The notes under the pieces: generated by a model
The model's input: the letters and a program-made list of their open reading frames with translations, nothing else
Databases searched by the model: none
What the model was told of the DNA's origin: nothing
NCBI GenBank assembly: GCA_937958995.1
Contig: CALGAP010000021.1
Coordinates: 8,072 to 72,071, forward strand
DNA: 64,000 bases
Source of the DNA: an uncultured Chitinophagaceae bacterium
GTDB lineage: Bacteria; Bacteroidota; Bacteroidia; Chitinophagales; Chitinophagaceae
Reading direction: 5' to 3'
Position numbers and translations under genes: made by a program
Part shown: one piece after another, positions 8,305 through 16,917 of the stretch
How the letters are laid out: every line of letters starts with the position of its first letter
Position numbering within the stretch: position 1 is the first letter of the stretch

Positions 8305-9249
8305 TCACAGATTCTTGACTTTTTCCCAGATTTCGGGTATTCGTTTAATCCAGACAATCTCGCGCCGTTTTAAAGACGCATCTTCGGCGGGGTATCCAAA
8401 ATAGGTTTTGCCGCCATCGAGGGAGGAAGGCACGCCGCTTTGTGCAAGCACCACGGCATTGTCGCCGATGGTGAGGGTTTTGGAAACGCCTACCTGTCCC
8501 CACAGTATGACGCCATCGCCGATGTTGGTGGCGCCGGCTATGCCTACCTGGGCAGCGAAGAGGCAATTCTTACCAACAATAGTATCGTGACCGATATGGA
8601 TCATGTTGTCGAGCTTTGAACCACGCCCTATAACCGTATCGTTGGTCACACCGCGGTCGATGGTGCAGCCTGCGCCTATTTCCACGTCATCTTCAATTAT
8701 GACACGTCCGCAGCTTTCCATACGCTTGTACCAAACCTCGCGGTCCTTTTTGGTATTGTAGTAGAATGCGTCGGAGCCGATCACCGTACCGGCCTGGATG
8801 ATCACGTTATCGCCGATCACGCAATGACCCATGATGGTAACATTGGGTAGTATACGGCAATGGCGGCCTATCACCACTTCATCACCAATGAAAACGTTGG
8901 GTGCTATGTAGGTACCTTCTCCTATCACGGCTCTATCGCTGATCATTTGAACAGCGGGTTGGAAAGGACGAAAATGCCTTACGATCGCCTGGTAAGCTTC
9001 GAAGGGCTGATCAACGATCAGCAATGCTTTACCTTCGGGGAAATCGGTTTCTTTATTGATAATGATAAAATCAGCGGCCGACTGAATACATTTCTCATAA
9101 TACTTCGGATGGTCAACAAACACCAGGTCGCCTTTCTCTACTTTATGTATCTCGTTGATGCCGGTAGCCAATCCAGTTGTATTGCCGACAAGCTTTGCGC
9201 CGATCAACTCGGCAATCCATTGTACTGGGACAGGAGAAGGAAATCGCAT
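8305..9249 (-). CDS. lpxD: UDP-3-O-(3-hydroxyacyl)glucosamine N-acyltransferase
   Basis: Third step of lipid A synthesis: transfer of a 3-hydroxyacyl chain from ACP to the 2-amino group of UDP-3-O-acylglucosamine. An N-terminal uridine-binding domain (about 1-100) precedes a left-handed beta-helix of hexapeptide repeats (such as VIGDNVIIQAGTVIGSDAF). The conserved MIHIGHD segment carries the expected catalytic His. The 314 residues are slightly short compared with E. coli LpxD (341). The start at 9249 is chosen because the upstream candidate at 9267 lies inside the -7 box at 9265-9272. It converges on the preceding gene. No other lpx gene is in view. Confidence 0.9.
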   Translation of the reverse strand: MRFPSPVPVQWIAELIGAKLVGNTTGLATGINEIHKVEKGDLVFVDHPKYYEKCIQSAADFIIINKETDFPEGKALLIVDQPFEAYQAIVRHFRPFQPAVQMISDRAVIGEGTYIAPNVFIGDEVVIGRHCRILPNVTIMGHCVIGDNVIIQAGTVIGSDAFYYNTKKDREVWYKRMESCGRVIIEDDVEIGAGCTIDRGVTNDTVIGRGSKLDNMIHIGHDTIVGKNCLFAAQVGIAGATNIGDGVILWGQVGVSKTLTIGDNAVVLAQSGVPSSLDGGKTYFGYPAEDASLKRREIVWIKRIPEIWEKVKNL

Positions 9250-9264
9250 ACTTGAAAATTTGCA

Positions 9265-9272
9265 CAAAAGTA
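9265..9272 (-). promoter_or_regulatory. -7 box TACTTTTG of lpxD promoter
   Basis: Minus-strand TACTTTTG matches TAnnTTTG. It ends 15 bases before the ATG at 9249, giving a leader of about 10 bases. It argues against the start at 9267. Confidence 0.6.
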
Positions 9273-9341
9273 GTTCAGTTTAGGTTCGGGCAGCTCATCC
9301 CCTGTTTAGGGGAGTGTTTTCGCTCTATTGAACGTTTAATC

Positions 9342-9451
9342 ATCATTCAATTTCAATTTTGTTGAAATCATTGCCTGAGTTGATCAAAAACATGCATGCG
9401 CTGAAACATAGAGTACATCAGTGTTTCAGAGGTTCAAAAAAATTGAATGAT
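9342..9451. repeat. nested imperfect inverted repeat
   Basis: Outer arms ATCATTCAATTT (9342-9353) and AAATTGAATGAT (9440-9451) are perfect complements. Inner arms CTGAAACA (9401-9408) and TGTTTCAG (9422-9429) nest inside them. This sits in the roughly 415-base gap between lpxD and the pseudouridine synthase gene, where I find no credible ORF. It is a structured non-coding stretch of unknown role. Confidence 0.5.
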
Positions 9452-9594
9452 CATTGTTGATGATCTTGCATGAACACGAAGAACATCAAAACAGGTTAAA
9501 GAAACGCGCGCCGGCCTGACCCTTTTCCCCACCCTTTAAAAAAAATGTGAATAAAATTTGTTAGAAAATTTTTTTAGATAGAAAAAATTATTTT

Positions 9595-9681
9595 TAATAT
9601 TGTGTAGGGAAATTATTTTTCCCGGTACTTACTAACCCATCCACATAATAAATCTCCCGGCTCACCGGGAGATTTTGTTTT
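9595..9681 (+). ncRNA. candidate attenuator or short terminated RNA before pseudouridine synthase gene
   Basis: A near-consensus -7 box TAATATTG (9595-9602) is followed by hairpin GGGAAA/TTTCCC (9607-9623). A perfect 11-bp stem comes next (9650-9660 with 9665-9675, 4-base loop), followed by TGTTTTG. The second hairpin is a good intrinsic terminator and ends just before the ATG at 9685. CCCGG at 9621-9625 can also pair with CCGGG at 9665-9669, so the two structures could exclude each other. This could be a leader attenuator or the 3' end of a roughly 75-base RNA. The terminator is clear; the switch is inferred. Confidence 0.45.
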
Positions 9682-9684
9682 GAT

Positions 9685-10281
9685 ATGCCTCGCTATTTTA
9701 TCATCTATAAACCATACCAGGTACTTTCACAGTTCAGCGCTTCCGAGGGAAAACAAACCTTGAAAGACTCTTTCGCTGTACCATCGGATGTCTATCCCGT
9801 AGGTAGACTGGATTATGACAGCGAAGGTCTGTTACTCCTTACCAACGATACCAGCCTGAACTACCGGTTGCTTCACCCGCAGTTCAGGCACGAGCGCGAA
9901 TACCTGGTACAGGTGGATGGAGCCATTGACGAAGCAGCCATCAGGAAATTGCAAAGCGGGCTAACCATCAATATCGATGGCAAACCATTCCGCACCTCAC
10001 CCTGCCAGGCAGGCATCTTTAAAGAACCACCTGCCCTGCCCGAAAGAAACCCGCCCATTCGTTTTCGTAAACATATACCTGCTCCGTGGATATGGATGAT
10101 ACTGACCGAAGGAAAGAACAGGCAGGTAAGAAAAATGACTGCGGCCGTCGGTTTTCCAACGCTGAGACTGGTGCGATATCGAATTGGTCAAATTACACTG
10201 GATGGACTGCAACCCGGAGAAATGCGCGAAATGGATAGGGATGAGGTTTATAAAAAATTGTTTGATTACCTTTCCAAATAA
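9685..10281 (+). CDS. pseudouridine synthase, RsuA/RluB/RluE family
   Basis: Isomerises a specific uridine in rRNA. The catalytic motif GRLDYDSEGLLLLTND (about residues 38-53) holds the nucleophilic Asp, and GKNRQVRKM is the conserved C-terminal signature. At 198 residues there is no N-terminal S4 domain, which resembles RluE (23S U2457) more than RsuA or RluB. The target site cannot be assigned from sequence alone. The ATG comes 9 bases after a terminator-like hairpin, so expression may depend on read-through. yicC follows 13 bases after the stop. Confidence 0.9.
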   Translation: MPRYFIIYKPYQVLSQFSASEGKQTLKDSFAVPSDVYPVGRLDYDSEGLLLLTNDTSLNYRLLHPQFRHEREYLVQVDGAIDEAAIRKLQSGLTINIDGKPFRTSPCQAGIFKEPPALPERNPPIRFRKHIPAPWIWMILTEGKNRQVRKMTAAVGFPTLRLVRYRIGQITLDGLQPGEMREMDRDEVYKKLFDYLSK

Positions 10282-10294
10282 AATCAACTACACT

Positions 10295-11170
10295 ATGCTG
10301 AAATCAATGACCGGATTTGGAAGAGCTGAACAAACTGTAGGAGATAAGACCTTTTTGGTTGATATAAAGTCGCTGAACGGAAAACAATTTGAGCTTTCAC
10401 TCAAGATTCCCGCATTCTTAAAGCCCTTTGAATTTGATATCAGAACCTTGCTTAGCAAAAAACTGGGCAGGGGCACCATCGATTGCCAGATCAGCCTGAA
10501 AGAAAGTGGTGCCACCAAACCGGTAAGCATCAATACCGACCTGGCCAAAGCATATTACCAGCCCATCGCTGAATTGTCGAAGGCCCTGAACCTCGACCCC
10601 TCTAACATACTCAGCACTTTGCTGAAACTGCCCGAGGTGATAACACCCACTGGCGAAACCTTAACACCCGAAGAATGGAATGCGCTGGCAAAAGTGATTG
10701 AAGCCGCCGTGGAAGACCTTAACCTGCACCGCCTGGAAGAAGGTAAGGCGCTGGAAAGAGACCTGGCCCTGCGCATCGATAATATTTCCAAACAACAAGC
10801 CATTATTGCCGAACTGGAACCGCTGCGCAAGCAAAAAATACGAGAAGGCCTCAAGAAAGTGCTGGAAGAGAATGTGGGTAAAGAAAACTACGATCCCAAC
10901 CGCCTGGAGCAGGAGCTGATATATTATATCGAGAAAATTGACCTGAGCGAAGAACAGGTGCGACTCAAGAATCACTGCGAATACTTCAAGGCGCTGCTGG
11001 CCGAAGAAGGTTCTGAAAAAGGAAAGAAGCTATCATTCATTTTGCAGGAGATAGGCCGTGAGATCAATACCACCGGCGCCAAGGCTTATGACAGCACCAT
11101 TCAAAAATGCGTGGTACTGATGAAAGACGAGCTGGAAAAGGCAAAAGAGCAGGTTTTGAATGTACTCTAA
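10295..11170 (+). CDS. yicC: YicC family protein (endoribonuclease-like)
   Basis: The 291 residues match the YicC/YloC family. The N-terminus MLKSMTGFGRAE is the family signature and the C-terminal domain ends with TTGAKAYDSTIQKCVVLMKDELEKAKEQ-type sequence. E. coli YicC has been linked to RNA turnover; I infer a similar RNA role here. The start at 10295 is set by the MLKSMTGFG signature. It is preceded by the pseudouridine synthase gene with a 13-base gap, giving an RNA-processing pair. gmk, often next to yicC in other bacteria, is instead at 52 kb. Confidence 0.93.
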   Translation: MLKSMTGFGRAEQTVGDKTFLVDIKSLNGKQFELSLKIPAFLKPFEFDIRTLLSKKLGRGTIDCQISLKESGATKPVSINTDLAKAYYQPIAELSKALNLDPSNILSTLLKLPEVITPTGETLTPEEWNALAKVIEAAVEDLNLHRLEEGKALERDLALRIDNISKQQAIIAELEPLRKQKIREGLKKVLEENVGKENYDPNRLEQELIYYIEKIDLSEEQVRLKNHCEYFKALLAEEGSEKGKKLSFILQEIGREINTTGAKAYDSTIQKCVVLMKDELEKAKEQVLNVL

Positions 11171-11187
11171 GTTCTAACCCCCTCAAC

Positions 11188-11195
11188 TATATTTG
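11188..11195 (+). promoter_or_regulatory. -7 box TATATTTG of gldH promoter
   Basis: Perfect TAnnTTTG match ending 5 bases before the gldH ATG at 11201. It predicts a leaderless or nearly leaderless transcript. Confidence 0.65.
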
Positions 11196-11200
11196 CAAAA

Positions 11201-11704
11201 ATGTTTCTCTTGAAAAAATTCAAAGGCGGTCTTTTATCCCATATTATATACGCCACATTGTTCGCGGCTTGCCTCAGCAGTTGCCAACCCATTGACGTCT
11301 TTGAAAGAAATGTCCGCATACCCGGTTTTGCCTGGCAGAGTGATTTTAAACCCGAGATCTCTTTTGAAATTACCGATACCACTTCCCGCTATATCATCTA
11401 TATCGTGTTGCGTCATACTGATGCATACCGGTATAAGAACATCTATATGAATGTGCAGACCAGGACCCCTGCCGGTGAAACCCTGAACCAGCAATTGGAA
11501 CTGCAACTAGCCACCGACGAAAAAGGCTGGCTGGGCAGTGGTATGGATGATATTTACGAACACCGCATACCCATTACACCGCCCCAGGAGCCCGTATCAC
11601 TCCAGGCTGGCACTTACACCTTCAGGCTGGAAAATATAATGCGCGAAGACCCGCTGGAACATGTCATGAACGTCGGCATCCGCATCGAAAGGTCGCCGAA
11701 GTGA
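11201..11704 (+). CDS. gldH: gliding motility lipoprotein GldH
   Basis: Lipoprotein of 167 residues. The hydrophobic leader ends in LSSCQ, placing the lipidated Cys near residue 27. The body (ISFEITDTTSRYIIYIVLRHTDAY) is the beta-rich GldH domain. In Flavobacterium johnsoniae GldH is needed for gliding; its molecular role in the envelope is not settled. It is preceded by a strong -7 box and followed 9 bases later by a histidine kinase gene, with which it may be co-transcribed. Other gld genes are absent here apart from gldC at 47.7-48.1 kb. Confidence 0.85.
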   Translation: MFLLKKFKGGLLSHIIYATLFAACLSSCQPIDVFERNVRIPGFAWQSDFKPEISFEITDTTSRYIIYIVLRHTDAYRYKNIYMNVQTRTPAGETLNQQLELQLATDEKGWLGSGMDDIYEHRIPITPPQEPVSLQAGTYTFRLENIMREDPLEHVMNVGIRIERSPK

Positions 11705-11713
11705 TAAAATGCG

Positions 11714-12688
11714 ATGAAACGATCCAACAAAAAACGATGGCTGATAGCCAGTGCCGTGTACTGGTTTCTTTTGGTATATATCATTGCAGCGCTGGTGATG
11801 TGGTTCCTCACGCTTGAGCAGCAAAACCAGGAGATGGCTGCACTGCGCCTCAGCGAGCTGCGGCAGGATCAACCCGATTTTGACAAACGCTATGCCGCTA
11901 TCATGTCTGTGAAAGAGCGCAAGACCACTCAATACCTCGGTGAAGGCATCACTTTTTTGGCCGTTACCCTGGTGGGCGCCTTATTTGTGTACCAGGCAGT
12001 ACGCCGGCAGATAAGACTGCAGCATCAACAGGAAAATTTCATGATGGCGGTTACGCACGAACTGAAAACTCCCATGGCCATCACCAAGCTGAACCTCGAA
12101 ACCATGATGAAGCACCAGCTGGAAGAAGAGAAAAAACAAAAACTCTTGCGCAGCACGCTCCAGGAGATCAACCGGCTGGATACGCTGGCCAATAATATAC
12201 TGGTAAGTTCACAACTGGACGCCGGCCGTTATGCATCACCTAAAGAGGAACTTAACTTCAGCGACCTGGTGAATAATGCCGTGGAGGAATTTAAAGTTCG
12301 TTACCCCAACCACCAATGGCGCAGCCAGGTAGATGAGGAGGCCGACGTGATCGGCGATGCCAACCTGTTGCAGATACTGGTGAATAACCTGCTGGAAAAC
12401 GCCGCCAAATACTCGCCACGCGATGGTGTGATCGAATGCCGCCTCACAAAAGACAATCGCACGGTGAAACTGCAGGTCATTGACCAGGGACCGGGCATAC
12501 CCGATAAGGAGAAGAAAAAGGTGTTTGATAAATTCTACCGCATCGGCAATGAAGCCACCCGCACCGCCAAAGGCACGGGCCTGGGTCTTTACCTGTGTAA
12601 AAAGATTGTAGAACAACACCAGGGAAGTATTGAGGTGACGGATAATTCTCCCCGGGGCTGTAACTTTACCGTTAGTTTTTTTACGTAA
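11714..12688 (+). CDS. sensor histidine kinase
   Basis: The 324-residue membrane kinase has two transmembrane helices at about residues 9-32 and 75-97 that frame a short (about 45 residue) periplasmic segment. The HisKA domain has phospho-acceptor His in VTHELKTPMA. The ATPase domain has N box NLLENAAKYSP, G1 DQGPGIPD, F box FDKFYR and G2 GTGLGLYLCK. No HAMP or PAS domain is obvious. It is followed 5 bases later by its likely partner response regulator. The small sensor region means the stimulus cannot be guessed. Confidence 0.95.
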   Translation: MKRSNKKRWLIASAVYWFLLVYIIAALVMWFLTLEQQNQEMAALRLSELRQDQPDFDKRYAAIMSVKERKTTQYLGEGITFLAVTLVGALFVYQAVRRQIRLQHQQENFMMAVTHELKTPMAITKLNLETMMKHQLEEEKKQKLLRSTLQEINRLDTLANNILVSSQLDAGRYASPKEELNFSDLVNNAVEEFKVRYPNHQWRSQVDEEADVIGDANLLQILVNNLLENAAKYSPRDGVIECRLTKDNRTVKLQVIDQGPGIPDKEKKKVFDKFYRIGNEATRTAKGTGLGLYLCKKIVEQHQGSIEVTDNSPRGCNFTVSFFT

Positions 12689-12693
12689 ACACT

Positions 12694-13398
12694 ATGCAAA
12701 GCAGCAAGCCGTCCATATTATTAGCCGAAGATGAGGAAAACCTTCATGAGGCATTGAAATTAAATCTTGAGTTAGAAGGGTACGAGGTTACTTCAGCCTA
12801 TACCGGCAGCGCTACGCTGCAAAAAGTGCAGCAGGAGTATTTCGACCTGCTTATTCTCGACGTAATGTTGCCCGATATCGATGGCATCAGCATTACCGAA
12901 ACCATCAGAGTGCAAAACAATGATGTGCCCATCCTGATATTAAGCGCCAAAAATACCGGGGCCGACAGGGTATTGGGTTTGAAAAAAGGCGCCGACGACT
13001 ATCTCACCAAACCTTTCAACCTCGAAGAGCTGTTGCTGCGCGTTCAGAAACTGATCCGCAAAAATCAAAAGCTCAACGAGAAAGATACCGTAGGCGATAC
13101 CTACCAGTTTGGCAACAACACCATCGACTTCAAAGCGCAGGAAGCTATCATCAAAAACGGCGAACGCATCCAGCTCAGCAAGAAAGAAGCGATGCTGCTG
13201 AAACTACTGATCGAAAACAAGAACGACGTCGTTCCCCGCGAAAAGATCCTCCAGACCGTGTGGGGTTACAATGTATATCCCACCACCCGCACCATCGACA
13301 ATTTCATTCTCAACTTCCGCAAATACTTCGAGCAAGACAGCCGCAACCCGCGGTACTTCCATTCAGTGCGCGGCGTAGGCTACAAGTATACAGAATGA
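12694..13398 (+). CDS. response regulator transcription factor, OmpR/PhoB family
   Basis: The receiver domain (about 1-125) has the acidic pair near residues 16-17, phospho-acceptor Asp in LILDVMLPDIDG and the conserved Lys in YLTKPF. A winged-helix DNA-binding domain (about 135-234) ends in SVRGVGYKYTE. It should be phosphorylated by the kinase encoded immediately upstream (5-base gap). The length of 234 matches the family. It resembles Bacteroides RprY in layout, but orthology is not established. Target promoters are not identifiable here. Confidence 0.95.
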   Translation: MQSSKPSILLAEDEENLHEALKLNLELEGYEVTSAYTGSATLQKVQQEYFDLLILDVMLPDIDGISITETIRVQNNDVPILILSAKNTGADRVLGLKKGADDYLTKPFNLEELLLRVQKLIRKNQKLNEKDTVGDTYQFGNNTIDFKAQEAIIKNGERIQLSKKEAMLLKLLIENKNDVVPREKILQTVWGYNVYPTTRTIDNFILNFRKYFEQDSRNPRYFHSVRGVGYKYTE

Positions 13399-13476
13399 AA
13401 TGAATAATAAATTTGTCTTTGCTAAACGACCGCACGCCACAGAAAAGCTGGCACCTTGGTAAAAGTACTACGATAA

Positions 13477-15300
13477 TCAACTGTTCTCTATCAACTCGAG
13501 CATTTCTCTTGACTTTTGCAGCAGTTTTTCCATATCATGGGTTGACTGATCAGGGGTATATAGCACCCATTGCAACTCGTCGAGTACGGAAGAAAAATTG
13601 CTGATAATTTCAGGAGCAAGGTTTCTTTCCCGCAAATGTTGCACGGCCACGTGTTTGTTGAGAGAAGAAGGCAACAGGTTATATTTCGTGGCCATAAATT
13701 GCCAGATGGCTTGCTCTAATTCATGGTAAAACAATTGCGGCTTGCCGCGCTCCAATGCCCATTGCGCTTTGAAGAGCGTTTCTTCCACAACCGATCGTTT
13801 CGGTTCAGGTTCTTTTTCAGCAACCGGCGGAGGTGCCGCTACTTTTTTTGATTTCTTCAAATGCAATGCCTGGTAGGTGATCCAGCCCACTATTATCAAT
13901 GCCACCAATCCAAACCAATACCAATGCGGCTGGCCGGGTAGTGATTTTTTGCCGTTGGCGGTATCAGGTAACGAAGCATTTTCTAATACAGGCAATACGT
14001 GCAGCGTGATGGATTCGCTGGTAGCTACCTTATATACCTTTTGCAAGGGATCATAATATGGAAGACGCGCGGAGGGTATAACAATAATTCCAGTGTCAGG
14101 TGCGGCAAAAGAATACTCGAACGTTTTAGTGCCGGTGGCAGGGTATAAATACTTGTTGATTGTTTCTTTTACCACGGGATCGGCGGTATCAACGCCCTGG
14201 GGCCATTCAATGTTGGGGGCGGTAAGCAGTGAAATATTTCCACTCCCGGTTACGACCATTTGTATTTTCACCAGGTCGCCCACGCGAATGGTATTCCTGG
14301 GCACATTTACAGAAAGAGAAAAATTACCTACCGCCCCTTCAAAGCCTGCGGGTTGATTTTCGGTGGGTAATGGTTTTACATGAATGTTCAGCGGCTCCGA
14401 GGTCAATGAAAGCCGATAATCAAGCGGCGTGCGCTTAACACGTAGAGGGTTATTGCTGTTTGGCGGACTATTTAACACTTTTCGCAGCGCTTCATCATCG
14501 GTGGTGGGCCCTTCTACCCTGGTAAAATGAATCACGCTTTCGATCTCAGCGGGATCGAGGGAAAACACACCTTCCTGCAGCGGGAACAACTGCACCTTGC
14601 GAATTACGTTGGCATAAAAAGGAAGACCATTATATATTTCAATATCGGGTTTGCTGTCGTAGGCATCTACCATATCCATCACACTAAAACCGGTAAGTGA
14701 CGGTCGTTTCACCACCTGCGAATTAGTGTTGAGGCGGCTATAGGCCTTATACACTACCATGATCGGCTCGCCCACAAAGCAGGTAGTCTTATTGGCTTCC
14801 ACGCGCAGGAACAGGTTCTTTTTGATCTTCGCCTCGATATCTTCCCCTGGCCGCAGTTCCGATTCCGATTCGGTATCCACCAGTCCTATGCGGCCCGGAG
14901 GTCCGCCGCCCGGCTGGGTCACGGTGACTTTCACCGGATTTGATTTTACCAGTTTACCATTTATATAAGCGCTGGCGCCGGGAAGGGTAAATACACCCGG
15001 GCGACGTGGCGAGAGAATCACGATCTTGCCGTAGGTATCTACGGGTTGAGTTGACTGCTGGTAAATAGTAGGCGTGTTGGGAATTTCAAACACCTCGTGC
15101 TGGTAAAAATCATCAAAGTCGGGCAGCGTAAAATGCCCTATATCTTTCGAGCCCTCAACAATATACTGCACCTGGAAAGTCTGGCGAAGGGAAACATTCG
15201 ATTCGCTTAACTGCGTGTAAAACTTTACCTGGCCGTGAACACAGGGAAGGATGCAGACGCAGGCAAGCGCAAGAAAAGCTATGTTTAAAATTCTCCTGAT
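13477..15300 (-). CDS. batD: BatD family protein, with a non-standard start codon
   Basis: BatD-type (aerotolerance operon) membrane protein. It has tandem beta-sandwich domains, a transmembrane helix (WYWFGLVALIIVGWITYQALHL) around residue 450, and a cytoplasmic helical C-terminus. The first ATG/GTG/TTG in frame is GTG at 15171, inside the conserved N-terminal region. Upstream codons read as RRILNIAFLALACVCILPC, a good signal peptide, and continue FYTQLSESNVSLRQTFQ into the body. The frame closes at a TGA 33 bases before 15300, with no standard start between. The likely start is ATC at 15300, giving 607 residues. A -7 box TAAATTTG at 15315-15322 supports this. batA, B, C and E are not adjacent. 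Confidence 0.8.
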   Translation of the reverse strand: MRRILNIAFLALACVCILPCVHGQVKFYTQLSESNVSLRQTFQVQYIVEGSKDIGHFTLPDFDDFYQHEVFEIPNTPTIYQQSTQPVDTYGKIVILSPRRPGVFTLPGASAYINGKLVKSNPVKVTVTQPGGGPPGRIGLVDTESESELRPGEDIEAKIKKNLFLRVEANKTTCFVGEPIMVVYKAYSRLNTNSQVVKRPSLTGFSVMDMVDAYDSKPDIEIYNGLPFYANVIRKVQLFPLQEGVFSLDPAEIESVIHFTRVEGPTTDDEALRKVLNSPPNSNNPLRVKRTPLDYRLSLTSEPLNIHVKPLPTENQPAGFEGAVGNFSLSVNVPRNTIRVGDLVKIQMVVTGSGNISLLTAPNIEWPQGVDTADPVVKETINKYLYPATGTKTFEYSFAAPDTGIIVIPSARLPYYDPLQKVYKVATSESITLHVLPVLENASLPDTANGKKSLPGQPHWYWFGLVALIIVGWITYQALHLKKSKKVAAPPPVAEKEPEPKRSVVEETLFKAQWALERGKPQLFYHELEQAIWQFMATKYNLLPSSLNKHVAVQHLRERNLAPEIISNFSSVLDELQWVLYTPDQSTHDMEKLLQKSREMLELIENS

Positions 15301-15314
15301 ACCGAACGTTTTGG

Positions 15315-15322
15315 CAAATTTA
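15315..15322 (-). promoter_or_regulatory. -7 box TAAATTTG of batD promoter
   Basis: Minus-strand TAAATTTG matches the consensus. It ends 14 bases before the ATC codon at 15300, leaving a leader of roughly 8-10 bases. This supports translation beginning near 15300 rather than at the GTG 129 bases further in. Confidence 0.6.
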
Positions 15323-15397
15323 AATTTTACGGGTCAGGCAAATAAATATTGTTACAGGTAATTGCCAGTTAATGGGATAAGTGGCAAACTAACTGAT

Positions 15398-16108
15398 CTA
15401 TGGAAGGTCGCCTAACTGCGGCCGCAACACAATTTCTTCCACACAAGCCTGTGGCGAAAGATATGCGGCGGTATAGATCATTTCGGCCACATCTTTGGCC
15501 TCCATCATTCTTTTAGGATCGATGCCACTGCCCGACCAGCTATCGGTCCAGGCGGCACCGGGATATACAGCAGTAACTTTTATACCATAAGGTTTCATTT
15601 CCTCGCGCAGGTTGCGCGAAAAACCTGCCAGCGCAAATTTGCTGATGCTGTAAGCTCCGCCGTTAGGATATGCCTGCAATGAAGCGATGGAGCAAATATT
15701 GAAGATATGCCCGCTTTTATTTTCCATCATGCGGGGTAATAAAGCGCGGGTGAGATGATAGGCGCTGTAAAGATTCACTGCCATTAATTTTTCCAGCGCT
15801 CCTTCGGGTTCATTATGCACGCTGCCGGGAATAAAACTGCCAGCATTGTTTACCAGCACATCAGGCGCATATATTTCACTCATTACCCATTCTGCAAACT
15901 CATTTACCTGCTCCCTTATTCCCAGGTCGCAGGGCATCGTTTTGATAGTAGCACGGGGAAATCTTCCCTGCAAATGTTTACCCTCGTATTCAAGCAGTTC
16001 TTTATTGCGCGCGCACAGTAATACAGTATGACCCTGCTTATCGCCTGCAAATTTTTCTGCAATCGCTTTTCCCAGGCCTTTGGATCCGCCGGTTATAACT
16101 ATATTCAT
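15398..16108 (-). CDS. SDR family oxidoreductase
   Basis: Classical short-chain dehydrogenase of 236 residues. NAD(P)-binding motif TGGSKGLGKA lies at residues 6-15, NNAG is in LVNNAGSF, and the catalytic Ser and YSISK motif are in the core. Residues after the glycine motif include an Arg in LLCARNKELL, which favours NADP. The start at 16108 places the beta-strand MNIVITGG at the N-terminus; the longer frame from 16144 adds nothing conserved. It stands alone, transcribed away from the HAD gene. The substrate is unknown. Confidence 0.88.
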   Translation of the reverse strand: MNIVITGGSKGLGKAIAEKFAGDKQGHTVLLCARNKELLEYEGKHLQGRFPRATIKTMPCDLGIREQVNEFAEWVMSEIYAPDVLVNNAGSFIPGSVHNEPEGALEKLMAVNLYSAYHLTRALLPRMMENKSGHIFNICSIASLQAYPNGGAYSISKFALAGFSRNLREEMKPYGIKVTAVYPGAAWTDSWSGSGIDPKRMMEAKDVAEMIYTAAYLSPQACVEEIVLRPQLGDLP

Positions 16109-16210
16109 AATTCCGAAATTACCAATTAATCGTATGAGCAACACATTTTTATGCGTGAAAGATCGAAGTGCCTGGCCACTATTGGGAATTTCTTAAGAGC
16201 ATTTTCCTTT

Positions 16211-16218
16211 TATCTTTG
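16211..16218 (+). promoter_or_regulatory. -7 box TATCTTTG of HAD phosphatase promoter
   Basis: Perfect TAnnTTTG match ending 3 bases before the ATG at 16222. It predicts a leaderless mRNA. Confidence 0.65.
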
Positions 16219-16221
16219 CGC

Positions 16222-16917
16222 ATGGAATACAAGCATCTTTTCTTTGATCTTGATCACACACTCTGGGATTTCGACACCAATAGCCGCCTCACGCTCGAAG
16301 AATTGTATCACACGCTGGAACTGAAATCGAAAGGAGTTCACGATTTCGATCTTTTTCACAAAAATTATCTTGCGCACAACGATAAGTTGTGGGATCGCTA
16401 TCGCAAAGGTTTTATCAAAGTGGATGAACTGCGCTGGAAACGTATGTGGCTCACCCTGCTCGATTTTAAAATAGGCGATGAGCAAATGGCGCGCGATATG
16501 GGCCAGCGTTTCCTGGACCTTTTACCCACTCGCAATGCCCTTTTTCCTTATACTATTGAAATACTCGAATACCTGAAAGGCAAAGGATATAAGCTGCACC
16601 TCATCACCAATGGCTTTGAAGCCACACAGCATCAGAAACTCAAAAACGCCGCCATTGATCATTACTTCATCGAAGTAATTACCTCCGAAGGTTGCAATAG
16701 CCTGAAACCGAACAAAGAAATTTTTGATTACGCTTTGCAAAAAACAAATGCCTCACTGGAAGAATCTATCATGATCGGCGACAGCATTGAAGTGGATATA
16801 CAAGGCGCCATGAATGCGGGTATGGACCAGGTATATGTCAATCATCTGAACGCTGAGCCTGCCCTGAAGCCTACCTATACCGTGTATTCACTAAAGGAGC
16901 TGGAAGAAATACTATAG
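16222..16917 (+). CDS. yjjG: YjjG family noncanonical pyrimidine nucleotidase (HAD superfamily)
   Basis: HAD phosphatase of 231 residues. Motif I is FFDLDHTLWDF (nucleophile Asp near residue 9), motif II is HLITNGF, and motif III/IV includes KPNKEIFDYAL and MIGDSIEVDIQGA. The YjjG subgroup dephosphorylates pyrimidine 5'-nucleotides including noncanonical ones. The start at 16222 is fixed by the promoter box 3 bases upstream. Its last 6 bases overlap the 3' end of psd on the other strand, so the two genes converge. Confidence 0.88.
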   Translation: MEYKHLFFDLDHTLWDFDTNSRLTLEELYHTLELKSKGVHDFDLFHKNYLAHNDKLWDRYRKGFIKVDELRWKRMWLTLLDFKIGDEQMARDMGQRFLDLLPTRNALFPYTIEILEYLKGKGYKLHLITNGFEATQHQKLKNAAIDHYFIEVITSEGCNSLKPNKEIFDYALQKTNASLEESIMIGDSIEVDIQGAMNAGMDQVYVNHLNAEPALKPTYTVYSLKELEEIL

